11,889 bases of DNA from Thermoplasmatota archaeon (GTDB lineage: Archaea; Thermoplasmatota; Thermoplasmata; UBA10834): positions 1 to 11,889 of the forward strand of contig JAUPMC010000168.1 of NCBI GenBank assembly GCA_030836605.1, in the 5' to 3' direction. The position numbers and the translations under genes are program-made. Shown in pieces: positions 1-7,783 of this stretch. Below the pieces are notes generated by a model, which had not been told where the DNA came from, ran no database searches, and saw nothing but the letters and a program-made list of their open reading frames with translations. Position 1 is the first letter of the stretch. Each line of letters begins with the position of its first letter.

Positions 1-989
1 AGGTCCTGCTCAAGATGCGCATAGCCTCGATCTGCGGCACTGATGAGCACATCTGGAACTGGAACCACTGGGCCCAGAACCGCCTCAAGACCCTCCCCAT
101 CATATTCGGGCACGAGATGTGCGGCGAGGTCGTGGGGCTCGGCCCCGGCGTGAAGTCGGTCAAGGTCGGGGACCTCGTCTCCGCCGAGACCCACATCGTG
201 GACGGCACCTGCTACCAGTGCAGGAACGACCGCATGCACATCTGCAAGAACATGAAGATACTGGGGGTCGACACCGACGGCGTGTTCGCCGAGTACGCCA
301 AGATCCCCGAGATGAACGCCCGGAAGCTCCCCGCCGGCCTCGACCCCAAGCTGGGCTCGCTCCTCGAGCCGCTCGGGAACGCGACATTCACCGTCTTCGG
401 ACACGAGTGCGAGGACGACATCAAGGGCAAGAACGTCGTCGTCGCGGGCTGCGGGCCCATTGGCCTGATGGCGATATCGATCCTGAAGGTCCTAGGCGCC
501 AAGAAGGTCATCGCCACCGAGCTCGGCAGCGAGGAGGTCAGGGTCAGGCTCGCGTCCAAGATGGGCGCCGACCTGGTCCTCGACGCGGCGATGGGGACCG
601 GGAAGCTCGTCAAGTCGGTCATGGACGAGACGGACGGCAACGGGGCCGACGTGTGCCTCGAGATGTCAGGGGCCGCCCCCGCCCTGAACCAGGTCTTCCA
701 GATGCTCACCCCTGGCGGCCGCGTGTCCATCCTGGGACTCTACAACGACCCTGTCACCATCGACGTCAACAACGCGATCACGTTCAAGTCCGCGACCGTG
801 TACGGCATCACCGGCCGGAGGATGTTCCGGACCTGGGACCAGATGCACGACCTCCTCAAGAGGAAGGACTTCAGGGACAAGCTTTCATCCCTGGTCACCC
901 ATACGTTGCCCATACGGGACATCGGGGAGGGCATGGAGCTCATAAGGACGAAGCAGGCTGCCAAGGTCTCCCTGACGCCCGAATGGTGA
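1..989 (+). CDS. tdh: L-threonine 3-dehydrogenase, 5'-truncated by the window edge
   Basis: Zinc- and NAD(P)-dependent oxidation of L-threonine to 2-amino-3-ketobutyrate, the first step of threonine breakdown to glycine and acetyl-CoA, in the cytosol. The frame is open from base 3 and reads VLLK before the ATG at 15, matching the family's EVLVK segment, so that ATG is internal and about 20-25 residues are missing upstream. Counting from that Met, catalytic-zinc ligands are Cys7 (SICGTD) and His33-Glu34 (FGHE), with the EPLGN segment at 118-122. The Rossmann glycine motif GCGPIG is at 145-150. GLYNDPVTIDVNN and YGITGRRMF match archaeal TDH rather than generic alcohol dehydrogenases. The structural-zinc lobe has Cys66, Cys69 and Cys77, but the usual first Cys is Asp63. 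kbl follows after 4 nt, so the two are almost certainly co-transcribed. Assignment is very confident. Confidence 0.95.
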   Translation, partial: VLLKMRIASICGTDEHIWNWNHWAQNRLKTLPIIFGHEMCGEVVGLGPGVKSVKVGDLVSAETHIVDGTCYQCRNDRMHICKNMKILGVDTDGVFAEYAKIPEMNARKLPAGLDPKLGSLLEPLGNATFTVFGHECEDDIKGKNVVVAGCGPIGLMAISILKVLGAKKVIATELGSEEVRVRLASKMGADLVLDAAMGTGKLVKSVMDETDGNGADVCLEMSGAAPALNQVFQMLTPGGRVSILGLYNDPVTIDVNNAITFKSATVYGITGRRMFRTWDQMHDLLKRKDFRDKLSSLVTHTLPIRDIGEGMELIRTKQAAKVSLTPEW

Positions 990-990
990 G
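985..990 (+). promoter_or_regulatory. Shine-Dalgarno for kbl overlapping the tdh stop
   Basis: GGTGAG contains the tdh stop codon (987-989) and lies 3 nt before the kbl ATG at 994. The placement suggests translational coupling of the two pathway enzymes, and it supports 994 as the kbl start. Confidence 0.5.
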
Positions 991-993
991 ACG

Positions 994-2193
994 ATGGCAG
1001 GCAGGGACCCCGTTTCTTTCCTGAGGCAGGAGTACGAGGTGCTCGTCTCGGGCGACCTGGACTGGAAGCTCAGGGTGCTCCAAGGACCGAGCACGCCAAG
1101 GTGCGTCGTGGACGGCAGGCATGTCATCATGCTCTGCTCCAACAACTACCTCAGCCTCAGCAACCACCCGAAGGTGAAGCAGGCGGCCGTCGAGGCCGTC
1201 AAGACCCACGGGGCGGGCTCGGGCTCGGTGAGGTCGATAGCCGGGAACATGGACCTGCACTCAGAGCTGGAGAAGAGACTGGCCGGGTTCAAGGGCGCGG
1301 AGGCGTCCCTCGTCTACCAGACCGGGTTCGCGGCCAACGCGGGCCTGATACCGCAGCTCGTCGACCAGGGCGACCTGATCGTGAGCGACGAGCTCAACCA
1401 CGGGAGCATCATCGACGGCGTCAGGCTGTCGAGGGCCGACAGGGCGGTGTACAAGCACTGCGACACGGAGGACCTCGGGGAGGTGCTCGCGAAGGCCGAG
1501 GGGCACCAGCCGGCCTACAGGAGGGTCCTGGTCATAACCGACGGCGTGTTCAGCATGGACGGGGACATGGCCCCGTTGGACAAGGTCGCCGCGCACGCCC
1601 GCGCGCACGGCGCAATGGTGTACGTGGATGATGCCCACGGAGAGGGTGTCCTCGGCGAGGGCGGGAGGGGCATCGTCGCCCATCATCACCTGTCCAGGTC
1701 CGACGTCCACGTCGAGATGGGCACCTTCTCGAAGGCGTTCGGGGTCGTCGGCGGGCACGTGTCAGGCAGCAGAGACCTCGTCAACTTCGCATACAACAAG
1801 TCCCGGACTTGGCTCCTTAGCGGCTCTCACCCGCCGGCGGTGGTCGCGGCGTGCACGGCGGCGATAGACGTGCTCGAGACCGAGCCGCAGCATGTCAGGA
1901 ACCTGTGGGCCAACACGGACTACTTCAGGAAGGGGGTCCGGTCCCTCGGGTTCGACACCGGGAGGAGCGTGACGCCCATCATCCCGGTCATGATCGGGGA
2001 CAGCGGGGCTGCGAAGCGTTTCAGTTCGAGGCTGTACGAGCTCGGCGTGTTCGCCCTGCCGATCGTGTTCCCCATGGTCGCGAAGGACAAGGCCAGGATA
2101 AGGACGATCATGAACGCGGCCCTGACGCGCCAGGACCTGGACGATGCGTTGTCGGCGTTCGAGAAGGCCGGGAAGGAGCAGGGGCTGCTCTAG
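994..2193 (+). CDS. kbl: 2-amino-3-ketobutyrate CoA ligase (glycine C-acetyltransferase)
   Basis: PLP enzyme of the alpha-oxoamine synthase family. It cleaves 2-amino-3-ketobutyrate, the unstable TDH product, with CoA to give glycine and acetyl-CoA. At 399 residues it has the usual family length. Visible motifs are CSNNYL (48-53), the PLP-contacting SDELNHGSIIDGVRLS (131-146), TDGVFSMDGD (182-191), VDDAH (211-215) with the cofactor aspartate and histidine, and TFSKAFG (244-250), whose Lys247 is the expected Schiff-base lysine. The C-terminal FPMVAKDKARIRTIMNAALT resembles KBL closely. Relatives in the same fold (BioF, 5-aminolevulinate synthase, serine palmitoyltransferase) share these motifs; the adjacent tdh and the C-terminal match decide for KBL. 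TDH and KBL are known to work together, which limits decarboxylation of the intermediate to aminoacetone. The stop shares four bases with the convergent gene's stop. Confidence 0.94.
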   Translation: MAGRDPVSFLRQEYEVLVSGDLDWKLRVLQGPSTPRCVVDGRHVIMLCSNNYLSLSNHPKVKQAAVEAVKTHGAGSGSVRSIAGNMDLHSELEKRLAGFKGAEASLVYQTGFAANAGLIPQLVDQGDLIVSDELNHGSIIDGVRLSRADRAVYKHCDTEDLGEVLAKAEGHQPAYRRVLVITDGVFSMDGDMAPLDKVAAHARAHGAMVYVDDAHGEGVLGEGGRGIVAHHHLSRSDVHVEMGTFSKAFGVVGGHVSGSRDLVNFAYNKSRTWLLSGSHPPAVVAACTAAIDVLETEPQHVRNLWANTDYFRKGVRSLGFDTGRSVTPIIPVMIGDSGAAKRFSSRLYELGVFALPIVFPMVAKDKARIRTIMNAALTRQDLDDALSAFEKAGKEQGLL

Positions 2194-2675
2194 GTTCCCT
2201 CGCCCTCTTCTGAGTCCTTGCGCTCGACGACGGTTATTTTGAACTCCTCCCTGGGCGTGACCACTTCGAATATGAGCGTGTCGACGATCCCCTTCTCCTT
2301 CAGGGACTGCTCGGGCGGGAGCAGGTGATGCTTCTCGAAGAGCTTGATGAGCTCGTCGCGCCCGTTGTCCGTGAGGGCCCTCTTGATGACGGCCGGCTTC
2401 TTCCAGAAGCCGACGCCGAGCTTCGCGACGGTCCTCTTGCCGTCTATCTGAAGCACGACCTCCTCGTTCCTCTTGGAGAAGTACTTGTCCCTGTCGCCGA
2501 CGGATATCTCGATCCCGCGGCTCCTGTTGGGTCCCTGCCAGATGGTGCACTCGAACGAGTCGCCGGAGGTCGTCGTCGGGGCCGCCTCGGCCATCCCCTC
2601 CGGGAACGTCAGCACCTTGCACGTCGGGCAGAACATCTGATTGGTCTCCTTCCTGCATCTCTTACAGACACGCAT
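2190..2675 (-). CDS. Zinc-ribbon protein of unknown function, 161 aa
   Basis: I do not recognise the family. The N-terminus holds a compact zinc ribbon with Cys4, Cys7, Cys16 and Cys19 (CxxC-x8-CxxC). A linker rich in Ala, Thr and Ser follows, then a domain of about 110 residues (roughly 42-150) of mixed beta/alpha pattern, with FECTIWQGP, RGIEISVGDRDKYFS, EEVVLQIDGKRTVAKL and a helical stretch around RDELIKLFEKHHLLP. It ends in a short acidic tail. There is no signal peptide or membrane segment, so it is probably cytosolic. Ribbons like this are common in archaeal nucleic-acid-binding or complex-forming proteins, but that role is inference. The ATG at 2675 has an AGGA-type element about 10 nt upstream and places the ribbon at the very N-terminus. 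The gene converges on kbl and is divergent from the flavodoxin gene, so it is probably its own transcription unit. Confidence 0.82.
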   Translation of the reverse strand: MRVCKRCRKETNQMFCPTCKVLTFPEGMAEAAPTTTSGDSFECTIWQGPNRSRGIEISVGDRDKYFSKRNEEVVLQIDGKRTVAKLGVGFWKKPAVIKRALTDNGRDELIKLFEKHHLLPPEQSLKEKGIVDTLIFEVVTPREEFKITVVERKDSEEGEGT

Positions 2676-2809
2676 CGCGCCAGACTTCCTGTCGCTGGGT
2701 GAACCATTGCGCCGACTTCAATCTTTTGCATCGGGCCCGCGCGGATCCCGACCCCCCTTGCGCAACCGACAAATCCTAGGTAGCTCCATGACGTGGCGAG
2801 GCGGTCTCT
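2676..2809. promoter_or_regulatory. Divergent promoter spacer between zinc-ribbon and flavodoxin genes
   Basis: The 134-bp spacer should hold both promoters. On the minus strand the A-rich GCAAAAGATTG (about 2718-2728) lies about 49 nt before the zinc-ribbon start, the same distance as the TATA-like element of the TPR gene. On the plus strand only a weak CGACAAATCC (about 2767-2776) fits an archaeal core promoter. A GAGG at 2798-2801, 8 nt before the flavodoxin ATG, is its likely Shine-Dalgarno. Assignments come from spacing and A/T content only. Confidence 0.35.
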
Positions 2810-3286
2810 ATGGTCCGGATGTTGATATGCTACTATTCCCGGAGCGGGAACACGAAGAAGATGGCCTACCTGATCCAGAAGGGAGTCATGGAGGAGGACG
2901 TCGAGGTGGACACGAAGGACGTCAAGGATGTCAAGGTCGACGACCTCCTCGGGTACGATGGCATAATCATCGGCTCCCCCACGTACTACGGCCTCATGGC
3001 CGCGGAGGTCAAGTCGCTCCTGGACAAGAGCGTCAAGCACCACGGGAAGCTCGACGGCAAGGTCGGGGGCGCGTTCGCGTCGAGCGCGAACATAGGCGGC
3101 GGGAACGAGACCACGGTCCTCGCGATACTCGAGGCCCTGATGATACACGGCATGACGATATGCGGCGACTCGAAATGGGACCATTATGGCCCTGTGTCTG
3201 TCGAGCGGCCGGACGCGCGCGTTGAGAAGGTCTGCGTGAGGTACGGCAAGCGCGTGGCCGCGCTCACGAAGAGACTGCACGGGTGA
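2810..3286 (+). CDS. Flavodoxin / WrbA-like FMN protein
   Basis: Small cytosolic flavoprotein of 158 residues, expected to bind FMN and carry electrons or reduce quinone-like substrates. The phosphate loop is SRSGNT (10-15) after the first beta strand MLICYY. The second FMN loop is GSPTYYG (55-61), and the third is SSANIGGGNETT (91-102), where the WrbA family has ASTGTQHGGQETT-like sequence. The C-terminal HYGPVSVERPD then RYGKRVAAL also follows WrbA/NAD(P)H:quinone oxidoreductase IV. Length fits a short WrbA or long flavodoxin; lacking a long WrbA insertion, it may be a simple flavodoxin. Start 2810 is preceded by GAGG; Met4 (2819) is an alternative. It is single-gene, divergent from the zinc-ribbon gene and convergent with the TPR gene 30 bp away. 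The physiological partner cannot be told from the sequence. Confidence 0.9.
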   Translation: MVRMLICYYSRSGNTKKMAYLIQKGVMEEDVEVDTKDVKDVKVDDLLGYDGIIIGSPTYYGLMAAEVKSLLDKSVKHHGKLDGKVGGAFASSANIGGGNETTVLAILEALMIHGMTICGDSKWDHYGPVSVERPDARVEKVCVRYGKRVAALTKRLHG

Positions 3287-3316
3287 CGGTCAGGTAGACG
3301 GGCCAGGAGCGCGCGC

Positions 3317-6300
3317 TCAGAGCCTGTTGAAGTCCGGGCCCTTGGGCGCGTCCTTCTTGCGCGAGCTCTTCCTCGGCTCTTCTGACTCCTCGTCCCCCTG
3401 CTCCTCGGCCTCTTCCTCCTGCTCCTCCCCTTCTTCCCCCTCTTCGGGCTCCACTTCCCGCTTCGGCTTCTTGGCCGGCTTCTGGGGCAGGTCGTCCTCG
3501 CCGCTCAGCAGCGCGTTGCACCTCGGGCACCGGTCCGAGCTCCTGACGCACTCGCGGCACAGCACCGCCTTGCACTTGCCGCACCTCGCGACGGCGACGC
3601 CCCCGTGGAACAGGCATCTCCTGCCCACCAGGTCGGGCGCGGTCTCCTCAGCGGGCGCCTCCTTCTTGGCGGGTCTGGGCCTGGCCTTCCTGGGCGCTGG
3701 GCGCTCCTCCTCGTCCCCCTCGGAGGCCTTGCGCCTCGGCCTGGCCGGCTGCTCGAACCTCTCCTCGTACTCCTGGATGCTCGGCTCGGCCCGCCGCCTC
3801 CTCGGAGAGGGCTTCGGGTCGTAGTCGTCCGCGTACCTGTGCGCCGGCGCCCCCGCCGCGCGCTCGTCGTAGGCGGCGTACTCGCCGTACCCGTCCCCGA
3901 CGATGGACTTGATCCTTATCGTCGGGGTCTCGAAGCCCGCGTCCTTGAACGTCTGTAGTATCGTGACGAGCTGCCTGGCCTCGTAGACCCCCACGCCCAG
4001 GTTCTTGATGACCCCGAGGACGTTCTTCTGCTCGTCGGGGAGGTCCATGGCCTTCCTCAGCCGGGCGTCGACGTCGGGGTCCGCCACGCGCGTGCTGAAC
4101 TCGTGTTCCTCGACCGCTTGGATGTATCCCATGACCCTCTTCGCGCTTCCGACCTTGAGGTCCGGGAAGTTGACCGCTATGTCGCAGAGCCTGAGCCCGT
4201 AGTCGCTCAGGTCCCGCTTGTCCATCGTGTTGACAAGTATCTCCCTCGAGATGCGCTCGTACTTGTCGAAGTCCTCCCTGCTCATGCCGGAGAGGCTGAC
4301 CTCCTGCTTGCCGCTGAGGTAATCCAGCACCTCCCCGAGGAACGCGTATGGCACGCCGCAGACCTTGAAGGCCTCCTCCTTGGACACCGGCCGGCCGTGG
4401 GTGTACTCGAACTCGAGGATCGCGCGGCAGTAGTCCTCGATCTTCGTCCTGCGGATCTCCTCCTCGGCCTTCTTCCTGCCCTCGCTCGCCGCTTCGAAAT
4501 ACGGGTCGATGCTGAGCGAGTGCTCGAACGCGCGCATCGCCTGCTCGGGCCTGCTCAGCTCCAGCAGGACCTGGCCCTTCCTCTTCCATGCCTCCTTGTC
4601 GTTCGAGTTGAGCGCGATCGCTCGGTCGTACGCCCCTATGGCGTCGTCCAGGAGCTCCTGCTTCTCGAGCGCGAGCCCCTTGCTCATCCATATGGCCGGG
4701 TTCGTCTCGTCCAGGTCTATCGCCCTGTCGAAGCATTCGTCCGCCTCCGAGGACCTCCCGAGCTCGATGTAGAGCAGGCCGAGGCGGTACCATGCCGCCT
4801 TGTCCTTGTCGTCGATGCCGAGCGCCGTCACATAGGACTTGACGGCCTCCTCCTTGTTGCCCATGGCCTCCGCGGCCTTCGCCCTGCCCGTCCACACGTC
4901 CCTGTCGTTGGACCCCAGCTTGAGCGCCTCGTCGAAGCACCCGAGGGCGTCAGGAACCTTGTTGAGCTTGAGCAGGGCCATGCCCATGTACTTGAGCGGT
5001 GAGTGGTCTTTGGGTGCGATCCTCCGGGCCTCGTTGAACGCCTCAAGGCTGTCGTCGAACTTGCCCATGCTCGCGAGCGCGCGCCCCTGGTTGGTGTGGA
5101 ACTCCGCTACCGTCGGCAGGATCGCCAAGGCCTTCTTGAAGTCGGCCAGCGCCTCGTCGGACCTGCGCAGCTCGAGGTATGCCCTGCCCCTGTTGTTGAG
5201 CACGAAAGGCTGGTTCGGGTCGAGCTTGATGCCGTGGTCGAACGCCTCGGCTGCCTGGGCCGGGTTGCCCATGCTCAGCAGGACCTGCCCCTTCTTGTTC
5301 CAGAGGAACACGTCCTTCGCGTCCAGCGCCAGCGCCCTCTCGTAGTACTCCAGCGCGTCGGACCCCCGCCCGAGCTTCTCGAGAGCACCCGCGCAGTCCG
5401 CGAGCGCGTATTTGCTCTTGGGGCTGAGCTTGAGGATGTGGTCGCAGACGGAGACCACCCCCTCCTGGTCGTCCAGCTCCTTCAGGGCGTTCCTCTTCAG
5501 CTCGAGGACGTCGATGTCGTCGGAGTCTGCCTCGAGCGCCTTGTTGAAGCTCGCGAGGGCGTCGTTAGGCTTCTTCAGGAACAAGGACGCGCTCCCTCTG
5601 TCCACGAGGGCGTCCCGGTCCTTCTTGTCGATCGCCAGGATCTCGTTGCACGTGGCCACGACCTCCTCGTACCTCTTCAAGGTCTTGAGGACATCGTTCT
5701 TGGCCCTGAGGACCATGATGTTCTTGGGTGACACCTTCAGGGCCGAGTCGAAGGGATCCAGTGCCTCCTCCGCCCTGCCCATCCGGGTCAGCAGCGACCC
5801 GACCTTCATGTGCAGCTCGGGCCTGCTCTTGTCCCAATGCACGGCCTCCTTCGCGGCCTCGAGCGCGTCGTCCATCCTCTCGAGCCATTCGAGCGAGAGC
5901 GCCTTCAGGAACCACGCGTCCGCGTCCCTCGGGTCCCGCTTCAGGGCGTGGTCGTACGCGTCCAGGGCCTGCTCGTACCTCTGCAGCTCCGCGAACGACC
6001 GACCGAGCTGTCTGAACGACTCCTTGTCGGTGGGCTCGAGCTCGGCGCACCTCTTGAAGGCATCGACGGCCGCCTCGTAGTCCCTGGCGGCGAACGCGGC
6101 CTCGCCTCGCACCTTCCAGAGCTGGGCGCTGTCGGGCTTCACGCCTATGCCCTGCCGGGCGTAGTCCATCGCCTCCTTGTGCTTCCCCGCCCTCATGAGC
6201 ATGTTGGCGGTCCCGACGTATATGCTGGCGTTCTTGGGGTCGTGCTTGAGGGCCAGCATGTAAGACGCGAGCGCGTCGTCGTACTTCCCCTTCCTGTCCA

Positions 6301-7783
6301 AGGCGTTCGCCCGGTCCAGGTAGGCGGTCTTGTGGCCCGCGTCGGCCGATATTATCCTGTCGCAGGTCCGGATGACGTCGTCCTCCTTCCCGAGGAGCAT
6401 GTACGCGTCCTTCAACCCCTCCAGGAGGTCGAGCCTGTTGGCCTTGGCCTTGAGCCCCTTCTCGAAGGTCTTCACGGCGTCGTGGGTCTTGCCGACCGCC
6501 ATCAGTGCCCTGCCCTTGTCGCGCGTCGCGTCCAGGTCCATCGGGTCGACCGCCAACATCTTGTTGCACCACGCGATCGCGTCGGCGTTCCTCCCGAGTT
6601 TGATCAGACAATCCTTCTTCAGGTTCATCGCGTCCTTCGACTTGGGCGCGACGGCCAGGGCGGCCTCTATGAACGTCATGCACTCGTCGTGCCTGTTGAG
6701 AAACCTGAGCGCCCGAGCCTTGTCCACGAGCGCGTCCGGGTCCTTCGGGTTGAGCAGTATGATCCTGTCGCAGGTCTCCAGGACCTCGGCCATCCTGTCC
6801 GACTTCAGCAGGGTCTTCTTCTTGTTGTTCAGGACGTTGATGTCCTTAGGGTCCAGAGCGAGGGCGTTGTCGAAAGACCGGATTGCCTCGTCGAGCATCT
6901 TCAGCTCCTCTTGGACCACGCCCAGCTCGTTCCAGATGACCTTGTTCCCGTTATCCAGCTTCGCGGCCTTGGAGAAGCTCTTTAGCGCGTCCTCGCGCTT
7001 GCCGATCTTGTGCTGTATCCTGCCCAGGTTGTCATAGATGAACGCGTCGTCGGGAGAGATGTCCAAGGCCTTCTGGAGGGACTTGATCGCCTCCTCCACC
7101 TTCCCGTCGTAGTTCAGGGCGGCCGCCTGGCCGACCCAGAGCTCCTTGTCCTTCGGGTCCACGTCCAGTCCGGCGGCATACGCCTTCGCGGCGTCGTCGT
7201 ACCTCCGCAACTTCGCGAGGGCCTGCGCCTTCCTCTTTATGACGGGCATGTCCTCGGGCCTGTGCGCGAGTATCTTGTCATAGTAACGTATGTTGTCGGG
7301 GTCGATCTCTGTTACCCGCATGTAACTCTCGACCGCGAGGTCGATGCCGCCGAGCATCTCCTGGGTCTCTCCGAGCGTGGACCAGAACCCGGCGGACTTA
7401 GGGGATGTCTCCACGGCCTTCGTGAGCCATCTCAAGGCGTCATCGTTCTTGCCCAGGCGGAGCGACGCCCTGCCGGCGACGGCCATCGCCTCCGGGTTGG
7501 CCGGGTTCAGCTGCATGGACACATTGGCGGCGTCGAGCGCCACCTGGGCCTTGTCGAACCTCAGGTACTTGTCGCCGAGCTTGGCGAAGGTGGCTGAGAA
7601 CTCGCCATGCAACTTGTCGACGTACATCATGCTCTCCCTGAGCATGGCGCCTGTCTGGTCGAGGAGGGAGACCGCCTCCTGCTTGGATCCGCCCCTCTCC
7701 AGCTCCTCGGCCTTCTCGAGGTTCTTGCTGGCCTTCGCTAGCACCTTCTTCTCTCTGTTCAGGAGCGAGTCGAAGAGACCCAA
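3317..7783 (-). CDS. Giant TPR protein with C-terminal B-box-like zinc finger
   Basis: A 1488-residue cytosolic protein, probably a scaffold for protein-protein interactions. Residues 1-62 are helical and charged. Residues 63-1096 are 30 tetratricopeptide repeats of exactly 34 residues, broken once by a 14-residue insert at 165-178. Each unit carries the TPR pattern (aromatic or hydrophobic positions 4, 7-8, 11; A20; the A27-L28 region; DPKD end). Residues about 1098-1296 form a helical domain I cannot name (FEYTHGRPVSKEEAFKVCG; later VLGVIKNLGVGVYEARQL). Residues 1297-1389 are a low-complexity Pro/Arg/Glu linker. Residues 1390-1422 have eight ordered Cys/His ligands. The tail to 1488 is strongly acidic then basic. 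The start is TTG at 7783-7781, because an in-frame TGA lies immediately upstream; the resulting MGLFDSLL is a typical N-terminus. There is no signal peptide or membrane segment. The TPR assignment is certain; the cellular role is unknown. Confidence 0.93.
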   Translation of the reverse strand: MGLFDSLLNREKKVLAKASKNLEKAEELERGGSKQEAVSLLDQTGAMLRESMMYVDKLHGEFSATFAKLGDKYLRFDKAQVALDAANVSMQLNPANPEAMAVAGRASLRLGKNDDALRWLTKAVETSPKSAGFWSTLGETQEMLGGIDLAVESYMRVTEIDPDNIRYYDKILAHRPEDMPVIKRKAQALAKLRRYDDAAKAYAAGLDVDPKDKELWVGQAAALNYDGKVEEAIKSLQKALDISPDDAFIYDNLGRIQHKIGKREDALKSFSKAAKLDNGNKVIWNELGVVQEELKMLDEAIRSFDNALALDPKDINVLNNKKKTLLKSDRMAEVLETCDRIILLNPKDPDALVDKARALRFLNRHDECMTFIEAALAVAPKSKDAMNLKKDCLIKLGRNADAIAWCNKMLAVDPMDLDATRDKGRALMAVGKTHDAVKTFEKGLKAKANRLDLLEGLKDAYMLLGKEDDVIRTCDRIISADAGHKTAYLDRANALDRKGKYDDALASYMLALKHDPKNASIYVGTANMLMRAGKHKEAMDYARQGIGVKPDSAQLWKVRGEAAFAARDYEAAVDAFKRCAELEPTDKESFRQLGRSFAELQRYEQALDAYDHALKRDPRDADAWFLKALSLEWLERMDDALEAAKEAVHWDKSRPELHMKVGSLLTRMGRAEEALDPFDSALKVSPKNIMVLRAKNDVLKTLKRYEEVVATCNEILAIDKKDRDALVDRGSASLFLKKPNDALASFNKALEADSDDIDVLELKRNALKELDDQEGVVSVCDHILKLSPKSKYALADCAGALEKLGRGSDALEYYERALALDAKDVFLWNKKGQVLLSMGNPAQAAEAFDHGIKLDPNQPFVLNNRGRAYLELRRSDEALADFKKALAILPTVAEFHTNQGRALASMGKFDDSLEAFNEARRIAPKDHSPLKYMGMALLKLNKVPDALGCFDEALKLGSNDRDVWTGRAKAAEAMGNKEEAVKSYVTALGIDDKDKAAWYRLGLLYIELGRSSEADECFDRAIDLDETNPAIWMSKGLALEKQELLDDAIGAYDRAIALNSNDKEAWKRKGQVLLELSRPEQAMRAFEHSLSIDPYFEAASEGRKKAEEEIRRTKIEDYCRAILEFEYTHGRPVSKEEAFKVCGVPYAFLGEVLDYLSGKQEVSLSGMSREDFDKYERISREILVNTMDKRDLSDYGLRLCDIAVNFPDLKVGSAKRVMGYIQAVEEHEFSTRVADPDVDARLRKAMDLPDEQKNVLGVIKNLGVGVYEARQLVTILQTFKDAGFETPTIRIKSIVGDGYGEYAAYDERAAGAPAHRYADDYDPKPSPRRRRAEPSIQEYEERFEQPARPRRKASEGDEEERPAPRKARPRPAKKEAPAEETAPDLVGRRCLFHGGVAVARCGKCKAVLCRECVRSSDRCPRCNALLSGEDDLPQKPAKKPKREVEPEEGEEGEEQEEEAEEQGDEESEEPRKSSRKKDAPKGPDFNRL
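3518..3616 (-). other. B-box-like cross-brace zinc finger in the TPR protein
   Basis: Residues 1390-1422 read C-x2-H-x7-C-x2-C-x4-C-x2-C-x6-C-x2-C: CLFH, CGKC, CREC and CPRC. Eight ligands suggest two zinc ions. The first six match the spacing of B-box type 2 fingers. A plain pair of zinc ribbons is the alternative. It sits between two low-complexity charged segments, as a tethered module would. Confidence 0.7.
4496..7597 (-). repeat. Thirty tandem 34-residue TPR units
   Basis: Protein-level repeat with a 102-bp DNA period. Boundaries by residue: unit 1 at 63-96, unit 2 at 97-130, unit 3 at 131-164, a 14-residue insert at 165-178, then unit 4 from 179 and a new unit every 34 residues to unit 30 at 1063-1096. 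Units have diverged at DNA level, so this is an old array, not a recent tandem expansion. Thirty units would form roughly four turns of TPR superhelix, given that TPR superhelices take about seven to eight units per turn. Confidence 0.9.

Noticed and set aside
15..17. ATG at 15 as the tdh start
   Set aside because: The upstream codons VLLK continue the family alignment to the window edge, so the gene begins outside.
1762..2658. 298-residue minus-strand frame across kbl and the zinc-ribbon gene
   Set aside because: It is very rich in Arg, Gly and Pro, the mark of a high-GC shadow frame, and overlaps two strongly supported genes.
4103..6985. Several long plus-strand frames opposite the TPR gene
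   Set aside because: They mirror the TPR codons, with 34-residue periodic leucine-rich sequence; these are antisense shadows of the repeat.
4496..7597. The 102-bp periodicity as a CRISPR array or satellite
   Set aside because: The periodicity is at protein level (TPR); DNA copies are strongly diverged and the frame is open throughout.
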